A stretch of 64,000 nucleotides of DNA from Pirellulaceae bacterium (GTDB lineage Bacteria; Planctomycetota; Planctomycetia; Pirellulales; Pirellulaceae): positions 1 through 64,000 of the forward strand of contig JADYZV010000064.1 of the NCBI GenBank assembly GCA_020852965.1, written 5' to 3'. Below are positions 52,831 to 63,109 of this stretch, piece after piece. Numbering within the stretch: the stretch's first letter is position 1; every line of letters begins with the position of its first letter. Position numbers and translations under genes: made by a program. The notes beneath the pieces are model-generated. The model was not told the origin of the DNA and did no database searches. It was given only the letters and a program-made list of their open reading frames with translations.

Positions 52831-54483
52831 TCATTTTTTCGTTCGATTGGGATGCGGTACATCGTCCGGAAGCGGTCCTGCCATGGGTGGCGTTTCAAAG
52901 AACTCACCGTCGTTCACTACTCGCGGGTCGTTACTGCTGATCAATTCATCCATCAAGCGATTTCGCAGATCGGACAGCACTTCTGCATAGGCCGGATCGC
53001 TGGCGACATTGTGCATTTGATGTGGGTCATTGCGCAAGTCAAACAATTCCTCGCGCGGACGTTTCCCATAAGCCTGCTCAAAGGTTGGCTTCCACTGCGA
53101 ATCGGCTCGATGGTCGACCAACCAAGCCTTGGTCGGCCCCGCGTCCTCGTCGGGGAGAGTCACAAAGGTTGTCTCGGTCACCTCTTCGGTACTGGGTGGA
53201 TGGTCGCTATCGAGCAAATAGGGATCGCCCAAGGGATACCGATCTGGCTTGAAATTGATAATCAACGCATAGTTGGGCGTGCGAATGGCTCGCTGCGGGT
53301 AGGGTAGATTTCCTGCGCGCGCCATTTCCACATGCCGCTCTCGCCCCATAAACACTTGGCTGCGAGTTGGATCGACTTGGCCCTCGCCTTTGGCTTGTAG
53401 CACCGGCCACAAACTTCGCGCAGTCATCGCCGCAGGAAGCTCCACACCACCGGCCTCCAAAAAGGTCGGTGCCAAATCGGGCAGGCTAACCAGATCATCG
53501 ACCACGCGGTCCCCCTGTACATTGGGCCCTGCCATCGCCAAGGAAACTCGTGTTCCAAAATCATAGAGATTGCATTTCCCATGCGGAAATCCTGCTGGCC
53601 CATGATCGCCACTGACAGCGATCAAGGTATTGTCGTAGAGCCCCGCTTGGGTCAGTTCATCCATTAGTACCCCCAAGGCTGCATCAAACGCTTGGACCTC
53701 TCCAAGATAGTCGGCGATGTCCTCGCGGACCGTCGGGACATCCGGCAGGAACGGAGGTAGCTTTCCCTCGAGCGAATCGGGTTCGATACCCCATAGCGCC
53801 TTCCCCGAACCCCTTACCCACTTGCGATGCACATTGGTCGGCCCATACCAAAAGCAAAACGGTTGATCCTGATCTCGCTTAGAAAGAAACGTTGCAAAAT
53901 TCTCGCGAACTTCGTTCAGCAATTCTTGTTTGGCCTGTGCGACCGTACTGCCACTAGCGACCAGCTCGGTAGCGTGCTGCGAGAATTGGTTAATGCGACC
54001 GCCGGCCTTCTCAAAGGCATACTGCTGATTACCAATAGGTGCGTCCCTGGGGATTCCTGGCCCCCAGACTTTGTAGCTCTTGCCCAGATGATAGCCGCTA
54101 TCGCGCAGCAACAGCGGCCAGGCAGGAATGTCCATGTCCCACACCGCTCCCTGCAAGATCGCTCCACGTCCCGTTCGCCAGAAGTATTGCCCTGAGACCA
54201 ACGAGCTCCGACAGGGTGTGCAGGACGGTGCGTTCACGAATGCATTATTGAACAATACACCTTCGTGCGCAACTCGATCGAAGTTGGGTGTCTGGACTGC
54301 GTCACTGATCGTGCCTGCCCCATCGACTCGCGCGTAGATACTGGCCTGCCTCCCCCAATCGTCGGCAAAGGCAAACAATATATTTGGACGCGACTTCTCG
54401 GCTGCGTTTGCCTGGCAACCCAGAGCAAAAGCCGATGCACATAGAACAAGCGATGACGATAATAGGACTCTTAGAATTTTCAA
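52831..54483 (-). CDS. Sulfatase with formylglycine motif, exported
   Basis: A 550-residue type I sulfatase. The signal peptide has a possible lipobox (FALGC, Cys23). Metal ligands are in FADDWG (Asp41, Asp42). The formylglycine motif reads CTPCR (Cys88 to Arg92), followed by [21 protein letters not shown] near the middle matches the second metal/substrate loop. It removes sulfate from sulfated esters, in planctomycetes often algal polysaccharides, in the periplasm or at the envelope. It needs a formylglycine-generating enzyme for activity, none of which is seen here. The start codon is TTG. Confidence 0.93.
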   Translation of the reverse strand: MKILRVLLSSSLVLCASAFALGCQANAAEKSRPNILFAFADDWGRQASIYARVDGAGTISDAVQTPNFDRVAHEGVLFNNAFVNAPSCTPCRSSLVSGQYFWRTGRGAILQGAVWDMDIPAWPLLLRDSGYHLGKSYKVWGPGIPRDAPIGNQQYAFEKAGGRINQFSQHATELVASGSTVAQAKQELLNEVRENFATFLSKRDQDQPFCFWYGPTNVHRKWVRGSGKALWGIEPDSLEGKLPPFLPDVPTVREDIADYLGEVQAFDAALGVLMDELTQAGLYDNTLIAVSGDHGPAGFPHGKCNLYDFGTRVSLAMAGPNVQGDRVVDDLVSLPDLAPTFLEAGGVELPAAMTARSLWPVLQAKGEGQVDPTRSQVFMGRERHVEMARAGNLPYPQRAIRTPNYALIINFKPDRYPLGDPYLLDSDHPPSTEEVTETTFVTLPDEDAGPTKAWLVDHRADSQWKPTFEQAYGKRPREELFDLRNDPHQMHNVASDPAYAEVLSDLRNRLMDELISSNDPRVVNDGEFFETPPMAGPLPDDVPHPNRTKK

Positions 54484-54613
54484 AGCAGTTGACTTCGTGC
54501 TTGAGCTCGGTGTGGCGGGAAAGTTCGTTTGCCTTATATTAACAGTCTCATTGTATCATTTTCATCCGTGCTCCGGCTTTGCCGTCCGTGCGAGATTCGA
54601 GGTATTTGGCATG

Positions 54614-56833
54614 CTATAGCATTTCAATGACTACACGAAAGCCAACCGCTGGACTATGCTCGCCGTAAAGTAGCGACGCAGGAGCGTCGTCATCTCCTTC
54701 TGCATAGGCCCACGGAACAGCACTATGGTAACTGTTCCCACGCAAGATAACACGGTCGGTGTCCAGCGGCTGAGCGAGAGGAACCGTGAGCTTTGAGCCG
54801 AGCAGATTGCGGGTCAGTTCGGAAACGTTGCCTGCCATGTCGAAGATGCCAAACGGGCTCGTGTCATCGCTCGACGATCCACCTGGGCAGGGGCCTGACT
54901 CCAGCCGCGCGACACAGACTTGCTCACCGTCGCCCAAGTAGGGACCCACTCGCTCCTCGCGTTCCAGGGCACCCGCCGCCTTGTCCCACTGACTGGTGCT
55001 GGGAAGTAGTCCTCCAAGCCACTGAGCGAATCGGTGCGCCTCGTCGGCGGTAACCTGCACCACGGGATAGTCTGAATATTTTTCATCGACTCCCAATGGA
55101 TTTGTTCCTGCCAGGGCACCTAGTTGCCAAGCCGAATTGAGATTGAACTCAGCGCCTTGTTGGTTGGCAAATTCCGCAAACCAGCCGTTGGTCACCTCGC
55201 GGGTCATCAAATAAAAGGTAGGTGGATCAGCGAGTCGCGCTCGCGGGATCAGCGTGAATTCGATTCGTTGACCACTGGGAAGTGGAATGTCAATTCTCTT
55301 GTAATAGATTCGATCGTCAACTTCAATGCGTTCGTGCTCGCTCGCCGCTAGCACTGCGCGCTCAGGGATTTTCAAGGTGCTTGGATCGACGATATCGATG
55401 GTCAGTTCCTTTTCCAACTCGCCGCTCGAAGTTGCTACCAATAACTTGACGGAACTCGAGCTCACGGGCGCATTGACGTCGGCGTGGAACTGGACGGCTT
55501 GCTCTGCGCTCGTATATTCCACCGATAGCCCTTCGACCGGATCCGTCAGTTTCACACTTTGGATCGTGTCATTGGAATTTTCCAACGAGACCGCTTGTGT
55601 CGTAAAACGCTTTCCGTATTCAACGATGATCCTTTCTGGAAAGTCGATACGCGGAGCAGGAGGCGCTGGCCACAGCGACCAGGCTACCAAGCCTACAACA
55701 ACTGCCATCAACATGGGTAGCAAAAAAAGCCAAAGTCGAGCCGAAGTGCTGGAGGTCTGGATTCCGGCTGCGGTGGAAGCGGGCGACGTGGCTGACTGCA
55801 GTGCTTGTACCATCTCCGTGCAGGAGGTAAAGCGTCGATCCGGGCGCTTGGCCAGAGCGTGGAGCAACACCGTCTGTTCGGCGTCTGGCAAGCCAATCAA
55901 ATTGGGCTGGCCATGCAAGTGCTCCTTCATAATCGTCACGATGCTGCTCGATTCGAACGGCGGGCGGCCCAATCGTAGCTCAATATAGGTCATAGCCAAA
56001 CTGTATTGATCGCTGGCCGCAACTGGCTTCCCTTCCCAGACTTCCGGTGCCATGTACAAGGGGGAGCCAGCGACTTGTGTTGCTACCAGGTTCAAGCCAC
56101 TCTCATCTAAAAAACGTGCCAAACCGAAATCGGCGACCTTGATATGTCCCTTGAGCAGGAGCAAATTCTCAGGCTTGATATCCCGGTGTATCACGTGTTC
56201 GCGGTGTAGGAAATCGATCCCTTCTGCGGCTTCGGACATGTGCCGTAGCAGTTCGGCCAGTGGAATTCCTTGTTCGCCAAATTCGGACGCTCTGTCTCGT
56301 AGACTTTGGTCGGCAAGTTCCATGGCGATGGTGATCTGTTCCTCGCTCACCCAGAATGCTTGCACCTGCATTAAGAACGGATGACGTAGACGCTTCATCA
56401 GGTCTAAGGATCGCAATTCGATCTGCCTGACGCGACGTCCACTTGGAATCGCAACCAGCTTTAACGCCACTTCGACTCCGCCCGGTGCCTCGCTGAGCCA
56501 TACTTCACCAAAGTTGCCGCGGCCAATCTGACGTATCATCACATAACCGCTCTCCAGGTTCTTGACCTGCTGTGACTCGATACCGATGACCGTCCCCCAC
56601 AGGTCGCTGGGTGGTTCCACGCGATCGGTGCCCCGTTGCGGTTCGGCCGTCGGTGTGACCGGTGGGGGGATCGTCGAGTGCGACGGAGTTTCGCTCGCGT
56701 CCTCAGCGGGGGGCTTGCCATCGGGTGTCGCCATGGTGCCGCGCGCGGGTCGATCCGCTGGAGGGAGTGAGGATCGAGCTGGGTCGGAAGACGATGGGCT
56801 ATTGGAATCCGGCGTTGAATTCTGAGATGTCAA
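54614..56833 (-). CDS. Membrane Ser/Thr protein kinase fused to a sulfatase-modifying-factor (FGE-like) domain
   Basis: A 739-residue protein. A Pro/Ser-rich N-terminus is followed by a kinase domain (about residues 98-360): GRGNFGEVW, Lys125, HRDIKPEN (Asp218), DFG 235-237 and MAPEVWE. A membrane segment lies near 377-399, then a linker, then an FGE-like domain (about 520-739: YLMTREVTNGWFAEF, VQVTADEAHRFAQWL, FGIFDMAGNVSELTR, ILRGNSYHS, VGFRVVIEML). The FGE catalytic cysteines are missing after RGNSY, so this is a binding domain, not a formylglycine enzyme. The start TTG 56833 has GGAGG 7 bases upstream; GTG 56863 is the alternative. It lies 130 bp before the sulfatase gene on the same strand. 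Confidence 0.88.
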   Translation of the reverse strand: MTSQNSTPDSNSPSSSDPARSSLPPADRPARGTMATPDGKPPAEDASETPSHSTIPPPVTPTAEPQRGTDRVEPPSDLWGTVIGIESQQVKNLESGYVMIRQIGRGNFGEVWLSEAPGGVEVALKLVAIPSGRRVRQIELRSLDLMKRLRHPFLMQVQAFWVSEEQITIAMELADQSLRDRASEFGEQGIPLAELLRHMSEAAEGIDFLHREHVIHRDIKPENLLLLKGHIKVADFGLARFLDESGLNLVATQVAGSPLYMAPEVWEGKPVAASDQYSLAMTYIELRLGRPPFESSSIVTIMKEHLHGQPNLIGLPDAEQTVLLHALAKRPDRRFTSCTEMVQALQSATSPASTAAGIQTSSTSARLWLFLLPMLMAVVVGLVAWSLWPAPPAPRIDFPERIIVEYGKRFTTQAVSLENSNDTIQSVKLTDPVEGLSVEYTSAEQAVQFHADVNAPVSSSSVKLLVATSSGELEKELTIDIVDPSTLKIPERAVLAASEHERIEVDDRIYYKRIDIPLPSGQRIEFTLIPRARLADPPTFYLMTREVTNGWFAEFANQQGAEFNLNSAWQLGALAGTNPLGVDEKYSDYPVVQVTADEAHRFAQWLGGLLPSTSQWDKAAGALEREERVGPYLGDGEQVCVARLESGPCPGGSSSDDTSPFGIFDMAGNVSELTRNLLGSKLTVPLAQPLDTDRVILRGNSYHSAVPWAYAEGDDDAPASLLYGEHSPAVGFRVVIEML

Positions 56834-57261
56834 ACGGAAACCCTCCACGCCACAAAAGCCCACAACTGTCGCTCATATTCTATATTCTAGTCGCTTGCGG
56901 CTTGCCGCGACAGAAGCCCGTTGGATAGCGGGGCTGGCGGTGGCACAGCACGGCTAAAACCGACACCTCTCCGCATCGGTTACAATATAAGCGCGACGGT
57001 GCAATGTGGAGCTACGGCGAATGGTTTGCGAGCTGTGCGCCATTGCAAGAGGATCGTGTTCCCGACCCGACCAGCGACGACGAGTGAGAGTTTCGTTGGA
57101 TTATTCTGACGTAGTGTTCAGCGAGTCGTGTTAGTTTTTCTGCAATTTTTCCGGAATTCTAGCGACGATTCAAAGGTTTTTACAGAACAAAGTAAACAGG
57201 CACTCGCCACATCGATCGTTGTGTGAGTTGTTTTGCGAGTCACTTGGCCAAGGGACAATTC
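56834..57261. other. Divergent intergenic region of 428 bp
   Basis: No gene is seen. It contains the 14-mer CAATATAAGCGCGA at 56983-56996, shared with 34087-34100, and an A/T-rich stretch at 57128-57195 that could hold the promoter of the 57262 gene. Confidence 0.5.
56983..56996 (+). promoter_or_regulatory. Shared upstream 14-mer (CAATATAAGCGCGA), copy 2
   Basis: Identical to 34087-34100 and in the same orientation towards a gene for a caspase-like protein without catalytic Cys. It lies 266 bp before the start of the 57262 gene. The preceding bases also agree in part (TTACAATATAAG against TTCAATATAAG). Confidence 0.3.
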
Positions 57262-60200
57262 ATGTTGGGGCAGATGCCAGTGCGTGGTTTTTCGATATTC
57301 AGTTTTGTATTTGCCATCGGTTTGGCTGCCAGCGCCCAATGGCTCATCCCGCCTGAGGCCCTAGCACAGCAGGCTCCTGAACCCGTGCTACGGATCGATA
57401 CCGGAGGGCATTCGAGTTATGTCACTTCACTAGTCTGGAATCGTGACGGTGACGAGTTACTGAGTGCCGGATGGGACAAACTGGTGCGAGTCTGGCGGGC
57501 ATCGGATGCCGGTTCGTTCGTCAATCTTCCGCAACGATCGCTACGATTGCCCATCGGTCCAGGGCCCAGCGGTAAGTTCGATGCGCTGGCGCTCTCCAAC
57601 TCGGGAAGATGGTTGGCCATTGGAGGCTATGCGAGCTTGGCCGCTCGCGCCGCTTCCTTTCGAGACAACGGAATCGAATTGCCCTTGAGCGACGTGGAAT
57701 TGCTCGAACAAGGTATGATATACGTCTTTGATCGTGAGCAGAAAAAGCTACGACGACTCGAGGGACATCGCGGACCGGTTCGCCAATTGCTATTTGCCAC
57801 CAGTCGTGATGGCATGGAGCAGTTGGTGTCGGCTGGCTTCGATCGTAGTGCCGATCAGAAGCCTGTAGGTAGTTTACGCACATGGGATGTCGTTCAAGGA
57901 CGACAGCTCGCAGGGGTGTTGCTGCCTGAGTTGCCCACGCATCGACCGACCTTGGCAGCCTTCCCCAGTACATCGACAGCGGGTGGCTTACACGTGCTGG
58001 CGGCCATGGGGTCTGGGAAAATGTATCAGTGGGAAACGTCGCAGCCTCCCCAACTGCGCACCTATAGCGATGGAATCTTCAACAGCATTCTAGCAGCACC
58101 GGCCGGGCAACCTTGGATTTTAACCGCCAGCGCCGACAATCAGACCAACGCCGGGCAGGTCCAATTGTGGAAGGTTGATAACGCTGGCCTCCCCGTTCGC
58201 GAGAGTCGACGCCGAGTTCAATTTGCTCGGCAGGGCAATGAGATCTACCTCCCGTTGAGCATGGCGCTTTTGTCAAGTCGCCCTCAGGCTACCGCCGATC
58301 GAATCGCCGTCGCGCTCTGTGTCCTACAACTAAATGCCGGCGGAAATCCTCGGCCACAGCGCTTCGAACTGCGGGTCGTGACGCTGCCTGACGCCGCAGG
58401 CAATTCACGCGAAGTATTAAGACAGCCATTGTGGAAGATCGAGTCTGACGAGATCCGTGTGCCAGCCATGTCGGCCAGCCCTACGGGGAAATACTTAGCG
58501 CTGGCGGGCAAGCCCAATCATGAAATAGAAATCTTTCAAGTGGATCAACTCTTGCGAGGTCAAGCCCAACCCGACCGCTTGAAGGGGAACGCTCTAACGG
58601 TATCGCAAGTCGAGTTCGTCGAGCGGCAGGGGGAAATTGGCCTGCGTCTTCACGAAGCAGGTGATTCTGATGTAGGTGCCAATAACCAAACTGTATTCAG
58701 CTTTAGCGAAAACACCATCGAGCGCTCAGAGGGCACTACGTGGGCGGTTCATGCTCCCGATATCCAAGGCTGGACTGCCACGCGATCTAAGACGAACGCC
58801 AATGAGGTTGAACTACGACAGGCCGGCATGTTGCAACGTACGGTCCAAATTCCTGAGCAACATGTCCTGTCGACGTACACATTGACAGGTCCAATGGATG
58901 CAAGCCATGCTCCCTTATTGATTCTGGCTGCACACTTCGAGGGACAACCTTGGCTGGGAGTAGTGGACGCCAGCGATGGACGCACTAAGCGAGTGCTCAC
59001 CGCTCACACGGAACCGATTGGCAGTCTTGCTGTCTCGGCAGATTCGCAGTTGTTGGCCACAACGAGCTCCGATCAAACAATCGCGGTATGGGATCTTTCG
59101 GATGTCGATGCGCTATTGAAACCGCGAGCCACCCTGGGAGGCGTCGCCTTGCTTACCAAGGGTGAAGTCGTGGAGGTGAATGCGACGCAAGTGGCAGCCG
59201 ACGAAACGGCGGATATCAAGCCCGGAGACCAATTGCTGGGATTCCTCGACCCAAATCAGCGCGACGCATTGCAAACCTGGAAGTCGGTGGAAGAAGTGAA
59301 TTTAACTCTGTGGGAGCGTGCAGCAGGTTCGCGAATCACCATTCGCCGCCGCCGAGGCAATATGGATTCGGATGTGGTCGTCACGCTCCAGCAAGCGGTG
59401 GATGAACGCAAACCCTTGTTCCAAGTGATGATCGCAAGTGGTGCTAATAAGACCGACAGGAGTTGGATTGGCTGGAGCCCACTTGGGCCCTTTGACGCAA
59501 GTGACCGCGAAATCAAGCAGCGCTTGGGTTGGCATTTTAATGTTCCACGCCCCCAAACTCCGATCGGATTTGCACCGCTCGACCAATACCCTGATCTCTA
59601 TCAACCGGGACTGTTGAATCGATTGATCAGCCAAGTTGGCAAGGCCGTGACCGTCGTGCCGCTGGTATATATCGAACCACGTATGAGCCTAGCCGTTACC
59701 GCATCGCAGGATGAACATTGGAACGCGGAAGGGACTTCCATCCTTCGCGAAGCACCGCAAGCTGTGACCGTACGAATCACCAATGAAGAATTCTCCCACG
59801 AGCTAGTGCAGTCGATGCAGTTACAGATCAACGGAAAACCATCTGGTTCGTTCGAGAGATCGGAGCCCAACCGTTGGCAAATCGACTCGGTGGTTGCCGC
59901 AGGTTGGACGCGCGGCCCTCAACTGTTGCGTGCCGAACTGGCCACCATTTCCAACCCATCGCGGACGATCGTTATTGAAAAGCCCGTAGCCTACATACCA
60001 CCCGCTCCAAACATTGCACTTGTCAACCCACTTCCCAACGAAACGAAAGCGTCACACCTAAGTATTGCCGCGAAGATCGAGGCAGGAAATCCATCAGAGG
60101 GTTACGAGCTCAGCGTGGTTCGTTTGGCAGAGAATGGGCAGCGCGAAATACTAAATTCTTGGACGGCTGAACCCAACGATCCGCCACTGGCGATCGATTT

Positions 60201-62679
60201 CCCAGTTGAATTGCACGAGGGGAGCAATCGTTTCGAACTGGTCGCACGCAATGCTGGAGCCACCGCCATAACCGAAGCGGATGAAACGGCCAGCATATCG
60301 TTGGAAACCTTTCGCCAGCTTCGCGACAATGGCCCACCCACAATTCGCATTGTCTCGGTCGAGAATTCAGACGCGAATTCACTTGGAAAGTCTTTGGTTT
60401 TGTTGAACTCCCAGGCAGACGCTCCGTGGCTTAGCGAGTCTGACGAGGTTTTGGTCCGTGGAAACATCCAAGCAGTTGAAAAGCTGACACAAGCAACGGG
60501 TCAAGGTGAGTCTCTAACCGGATTTGTTTCCGACAGCAGCAATCGGTTTGAGTTTAGCTGGCCGCTAAAACTGCTACCTGGGCTCAATCGTTTTCGATTC
60601 GCCGCCAAAACCGAAACAAGTTCTCTGGCAACCACCGAGTTGGAAGTACTGTTTCGCGAACCACTGCCCGAGGTCGATCTGGCGTCTCCTGCGCCGGATC
60701 AAGTGATAGCCGACAACCTTGCCGAATCGATGCTCGCGATGCGAGCCGTATTTCAGGCCGACCCCAACCGCCGCCCAATCCAGGTGGTCGCCGTAGTCAA
60801 CGGTCGTCGGCTCGGCCAACCCTTGAGTGTGGATATGGGCCGAGGGTGGATTGAAGGCAAGCTCCCTCTGTCGCTCGGTGCCAACCGTCTGCAGTTTGAA
60901 TTGAGCAATGACACGGGCGCGGAAAGGCTTACTCGTCCGTTCACGATTCACTATCAGCCTCAGCCGATCGTCGAACAACGCCAAATACCTACCGAAATCG
61001 ATCAGCCTGTATTCGATGTTCGCTTGAGCGGTACATCCATCGTACCGTTGAAGCGTATTCTCTTCGACAATCGCGAATTACCTAACGAGGCTTGGCAGAG
61101 CGAACAGGATGGGAATGGATTTCGCTTACACATTCGGGAGCTCGCTTGGCAAGCCGATCAGCGGAAAGCGGTCCTGACCATCTTTGCGGATGGCGTGGAT
61201 CAACCGATCTTCGAGACGATCGATGTGCCGGTTCTGAAACGCCCGACTGCGCCTCCGCAGCTTGTGTTCTTAAGTCCTGTCGACAATGGTTCGGTCTCCA
61301 CGGAATCGGTATCGATCGAATATTTGGTGTCTTCACCGACCGAACTGTCGCGGGTCGAATTAAACCAGGATGGTCAACGCGTGAAGCTGCCCCCGGTCGA
61401 GCCGTCTCAATCCGGTGAACCGTCCAAACTTCGTCAGCGCGTTGAAGTTCATTTGCAACCTGGGCTCAATACGTTTCAGTTGATGGCCGAGAATACTGAC
61501 GGTCTGAGGGCGCGCAGCCTGACTATGAACTTCGTTCCCAGTCCTGTGGCGTTGCGCTTGCACGATTTGTCCAATGCAGCCGATCCGACCACAAAATATT
61601 CATTGCATCAAGCTGACGATGGAATGTGGCGACTCGACGCACCGTTGGATGTCGCGCGGTGCCTGCTCAGTGGCAGTGTCCGCTGGAGTTATGCCGATGA
61701 GGATTCGCTGAACAATCCCAAATTGAAAGTTTGGGTGGCGGTCAATGGATTCAAGCAACCTGTGGACCTACAACCGGTTGGCTCCAAACCTCTGGAGCGA
61801 GAGTTCACTTGCCCGATTCAACTGTTTCGAGCGAGTGGGAATTCGATAGATGTTTCTGCGCCCGATCTACCGGAATTGGCATCGAGCGTGGCGCGGGCCG
61901 AAGTGGACTGTGCATCACCCGAATTGATGCGGCAGCGGCTTCATTTGGCCATCATAGGTGTGGGAGTCGATCGCTCGCAGGAGCAGCAGTTGATGGAAGA
62001 GGCCATCGCATCGCTGTCCGGTAGTCGACTGCAACATAGCGCTAAGCGCAAGGAATTTTCCTTTCAATCTCCCGCCTTCAGCGAGTGCATTGGCTACGGT
62101 CCGTATACTGGGGCAGTTGTCAGCCGCGAGAAAATCGGTTCGTTGCTGGAAATGATACGCCTACGGATTCAGCAAGCCAGATCGCGAGAGTCGGCCAACG
62201 ACGTGATGATGCTGTACTACCGCGGGGGCGAGCAAGTCAATAACGGAGGACAATTCTATCTAACCACGCAGCAGACGCAGTCCGCGCGACAGGGAGAGAT
62301 CATCCGCGATCCGTTACAGTTGAAGTACTTCGCCGTCAGCAGTGACTCCCTCTCCTATTTTGTCGATCGTTGCCCTGGCACGCAGCTTTTGCTACTGGAT
62401 GTTGCGCGGGCTGTGGCTCCGCAAGAGACGCTCAGCCACCAGCCTGATTTCATTCCCGGGGCGGCAACTTTTCGCTACGCTTGGCTCACAGGAGTAAAGG
62501 TACCAGAGAGCGCTCGGCTCATCACGGCTTGGCAGTCCAGCCCCAAGCCATTGCAGTTGGATCAGGTGCAACGAATACTCTCGCTACGATTTGATGCGTT
62601 GTCAAAGCAGTACCAGAATTCGGTGAGCTACGAAAACCATCTGCCCGCACCACTTCGCGATCTTGTGATCAGCCGCTAG
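57262..62679 (+). CDS. Giant exported WD40 / PDZ-like / beta-domain protein with a dead caspase-like C-terminus
   Basis: An 1805-residue protein. The start at 57262 has AAGGGA 6 bases upstream. A signal peptide covers about residues 1-36 (PPEALAQQA). WD40 repeats start near 48 (SYVTSLVWNRDGDELLSAGW) and recur near 578-613 (SLAVSADSQLLATTSSDQTI). A PDZ-like stretch follows (about 620-715; DIKPGDQLLGF). About 840-1500 is a run of beta-sandwich-like segments, several opening with I..VNPLPNE or V.L.SPAPDQ motifs. The last 250 residues follow the caspase plan, but the His-Gly reads YYRGGE (Arg1654) and D-x-C reads DVA (Asp1713, Ala1715). It resembles the active 46502 protein in plan and is probably a non-cleaving relative. 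Confidence 0.78.
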   Translation: MLGQMPVRGFSIFSFVFAIGLAASAQWLIPPEALAQQAPEPVLRIDTGGHSSYVTSLVWNRDGDELLSAGWDKLVRVWRASDAGSFVNLPQRSLRLPIGPGPSGKFDALALSNSGRWLAIGGYASLAARAASFRDNGIELPLSDVELLEQGMIYVFDREQKKLRRLEGHRGPVRQLLFATSRDGMEQLVSAGFDRSADQKPVGSLRTWDVVQGRQLAGVLLPELPTHRPTLAAFPSTSTAGGLHVLAAMGSGKMYQWETSQPPQLRTYSDGIFNSILAAPAGQPWILTASADNQTNAGQVQLWKVDNAGLPVRESRRRVQFARQGNEIYLPLSMALLSSRPQATADRIAVALCVLQLNAGGNPRPQRFELRVVTLPDAAGNSREVLRQPLWKIESDEIRVPAMSASPTGKYLALAGKPNHEIEIFQVDQLLRGQAQPDRLKGNALTVSQVEFVERQGEIGLRLHEAGDSDVGANNQTVFSFSENTIERSEGTTWAVHAPDIQGWTATRSKTNANEVELRQAGMLQRTVQIPEQHVLSTYTLTGPMDASHAPLLILAAHFEGQPWLGVVDASDGRTKRVLTAHTEPIGSLAVSADSQLLATTSSDQTIAVWDLSDVDALLKPRATLGGVALLTKGEVVEVNATQVAADETADIKPGDQLLGFLDPNQRDALQTWKSVEEVNLTLWERAAGSRITIRRRRGNMDSDVVVTLQQAVDERKPLFQVMIASGANKTDRSWIGWSPLGPFDASDREIKQRLGWHFNVPRPQTPIGFAPLDQYPDLYQPGLLNRLISQVGKAVTVVPLVYIEPRMSLAVTASQDEHWNAEGTSILREAPQAVTVRITNEEFSHELVQSMQLQINGKPSGSFERSEPNRWQIDSVVAAGWTRGPQLLRAELATISNPSRTIVIEKPVAYIPPAPNIALVNPLPNETKASHLSIAAKIEAGNPSEGYELSVVRLAENGQREILNSWTAEPNDPPLAIDFPVELHEGSNRFELVARNAGATAITEADETASISLETFRQLRDNGPPTIRIVSVENSDANSLGKSLVLLNSQADAPWLSESDEVLVRGNIQAVEKLTQATGQGESLTGFVSDSSNRFEFSWPLKLLPGLNRFRFAAKTETSSLATTELEVLFREPLPEVDLASPAPDQVIADNLAESMLAMRAVFQADPNRRPIQVVAVVNGRRLGQPLSVDMGRGWIEGKLPLSLGANRLQFELSNDTGAERLTRPFTIHYQPQPIVEQRQIPTEIDQPVFDVRLSGTSIVPLKRILFDNRELPNEAWQSEQDGNGFRLHIRELAWQADQRKAVLTIFADGVDQPIFETIDVPVLKRPTAPPQLVFLSPVDNGSVSTESVSIEYLVSSPTELSRVELNQDGQRVKLPPVEPSQSGEPSKLRQRVEVHLQPGLNTFQLMAENTDGLRARSLTMNFVPSPVALRLHDLSNAADPTTKYSLHQADDGMWRLDAPLDVARCLLSGSVRWSYADEDSLNNPKLKVWVAVNGFKQPVDLQPVGSKPLEREFTCPIQLFRASGNSIDVSAPDLPELASSVARAEVDCASPELMRQRLHLAIIGVGVDRSQEQQLMEEAIASLSGSRLQHSAKRKEFSFQSPAFSECIGYGPYTGAVVSREKIGSLLEMIRLRIQQARSRESANDVMMLYYRGGEQVNNGGQFYLTTQQTQSARQGEIIRDPLQLKYFAVSSDSLSYFVDRCPGTQLLLLDVARAVAPQETLSHQPDFIPGAATFRYAWLTGVKVPESARLITAWQSSPKPLQLDQVQRILSLRFDALSKQYQNSVSYENHLPAPLRDLVISR

Positions 62680-63109
62680 CTGGTGAGCAAACAGTTTTAA
62701 TTGCACAAATTTTAACTGCAGTAATACGGCGGATTGTTTAACGCCGAGCCGCAGCAGGCCGCAATGCACATAGTGAGAAATTCAAAACGCGAGTCTCTGA
62801 TGTACCTCTGCACCTGCCAACCTATTGATGCGGGCTGCGCAGGCGACGGCTCATACGGCAGCCAACTGCACCAATCGAATACGGCCTATCTGTTTTGCTC
62901 ACCCAATGCGGCCAACATACGCCATCGACCGTCTCGTGCACCGTCTCGCGGCTAGATACCTTCGACTCCGCTCCTGCCTGCGCCCCGGCCAGGCGCTTAG
63001 CGATTTCCGCAATTAGGCGTCAAATGGTTGAACGCCTAACGACAGTAGCCGGCACGATGCAACGTGCCGGCTACTTTTGATCAGCGTAACTAAATGACAG
63101 ACTGTCGGG
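62680..63109. other. Intergenic region of 430 bp
   Basis: No gene is seen between the giant protein gene and the converging barrel gene. The only clear structure is the hairpin at 63044-63078. Confidence 0.55.
63044..63078 (+). terminator. Perfect 13-bp hairpin with short T-run
   Basis: AGTAGCCGGCACG (63044-63056) pairs perfectly with CGTGCCGGCTACT (63063-63075) around ATGCAA, and TTTT follows on the plus strand. It could terminate plus-strand transcripts of the 57262 gene, 365 bp upstream. On the minus strand, where it lies just past the barrel gene, no T-run follows. It may instead be a dispersed hairpin element. Confidence 0.55.

Noticed and set aside
54614-56833. Kinase-FGE fusion as the formylglycine-generating enzyme for the neighbouring sulfatase
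   Set aside because: The region after RGNSY lacks the two catalytic cysteines of true FGE.
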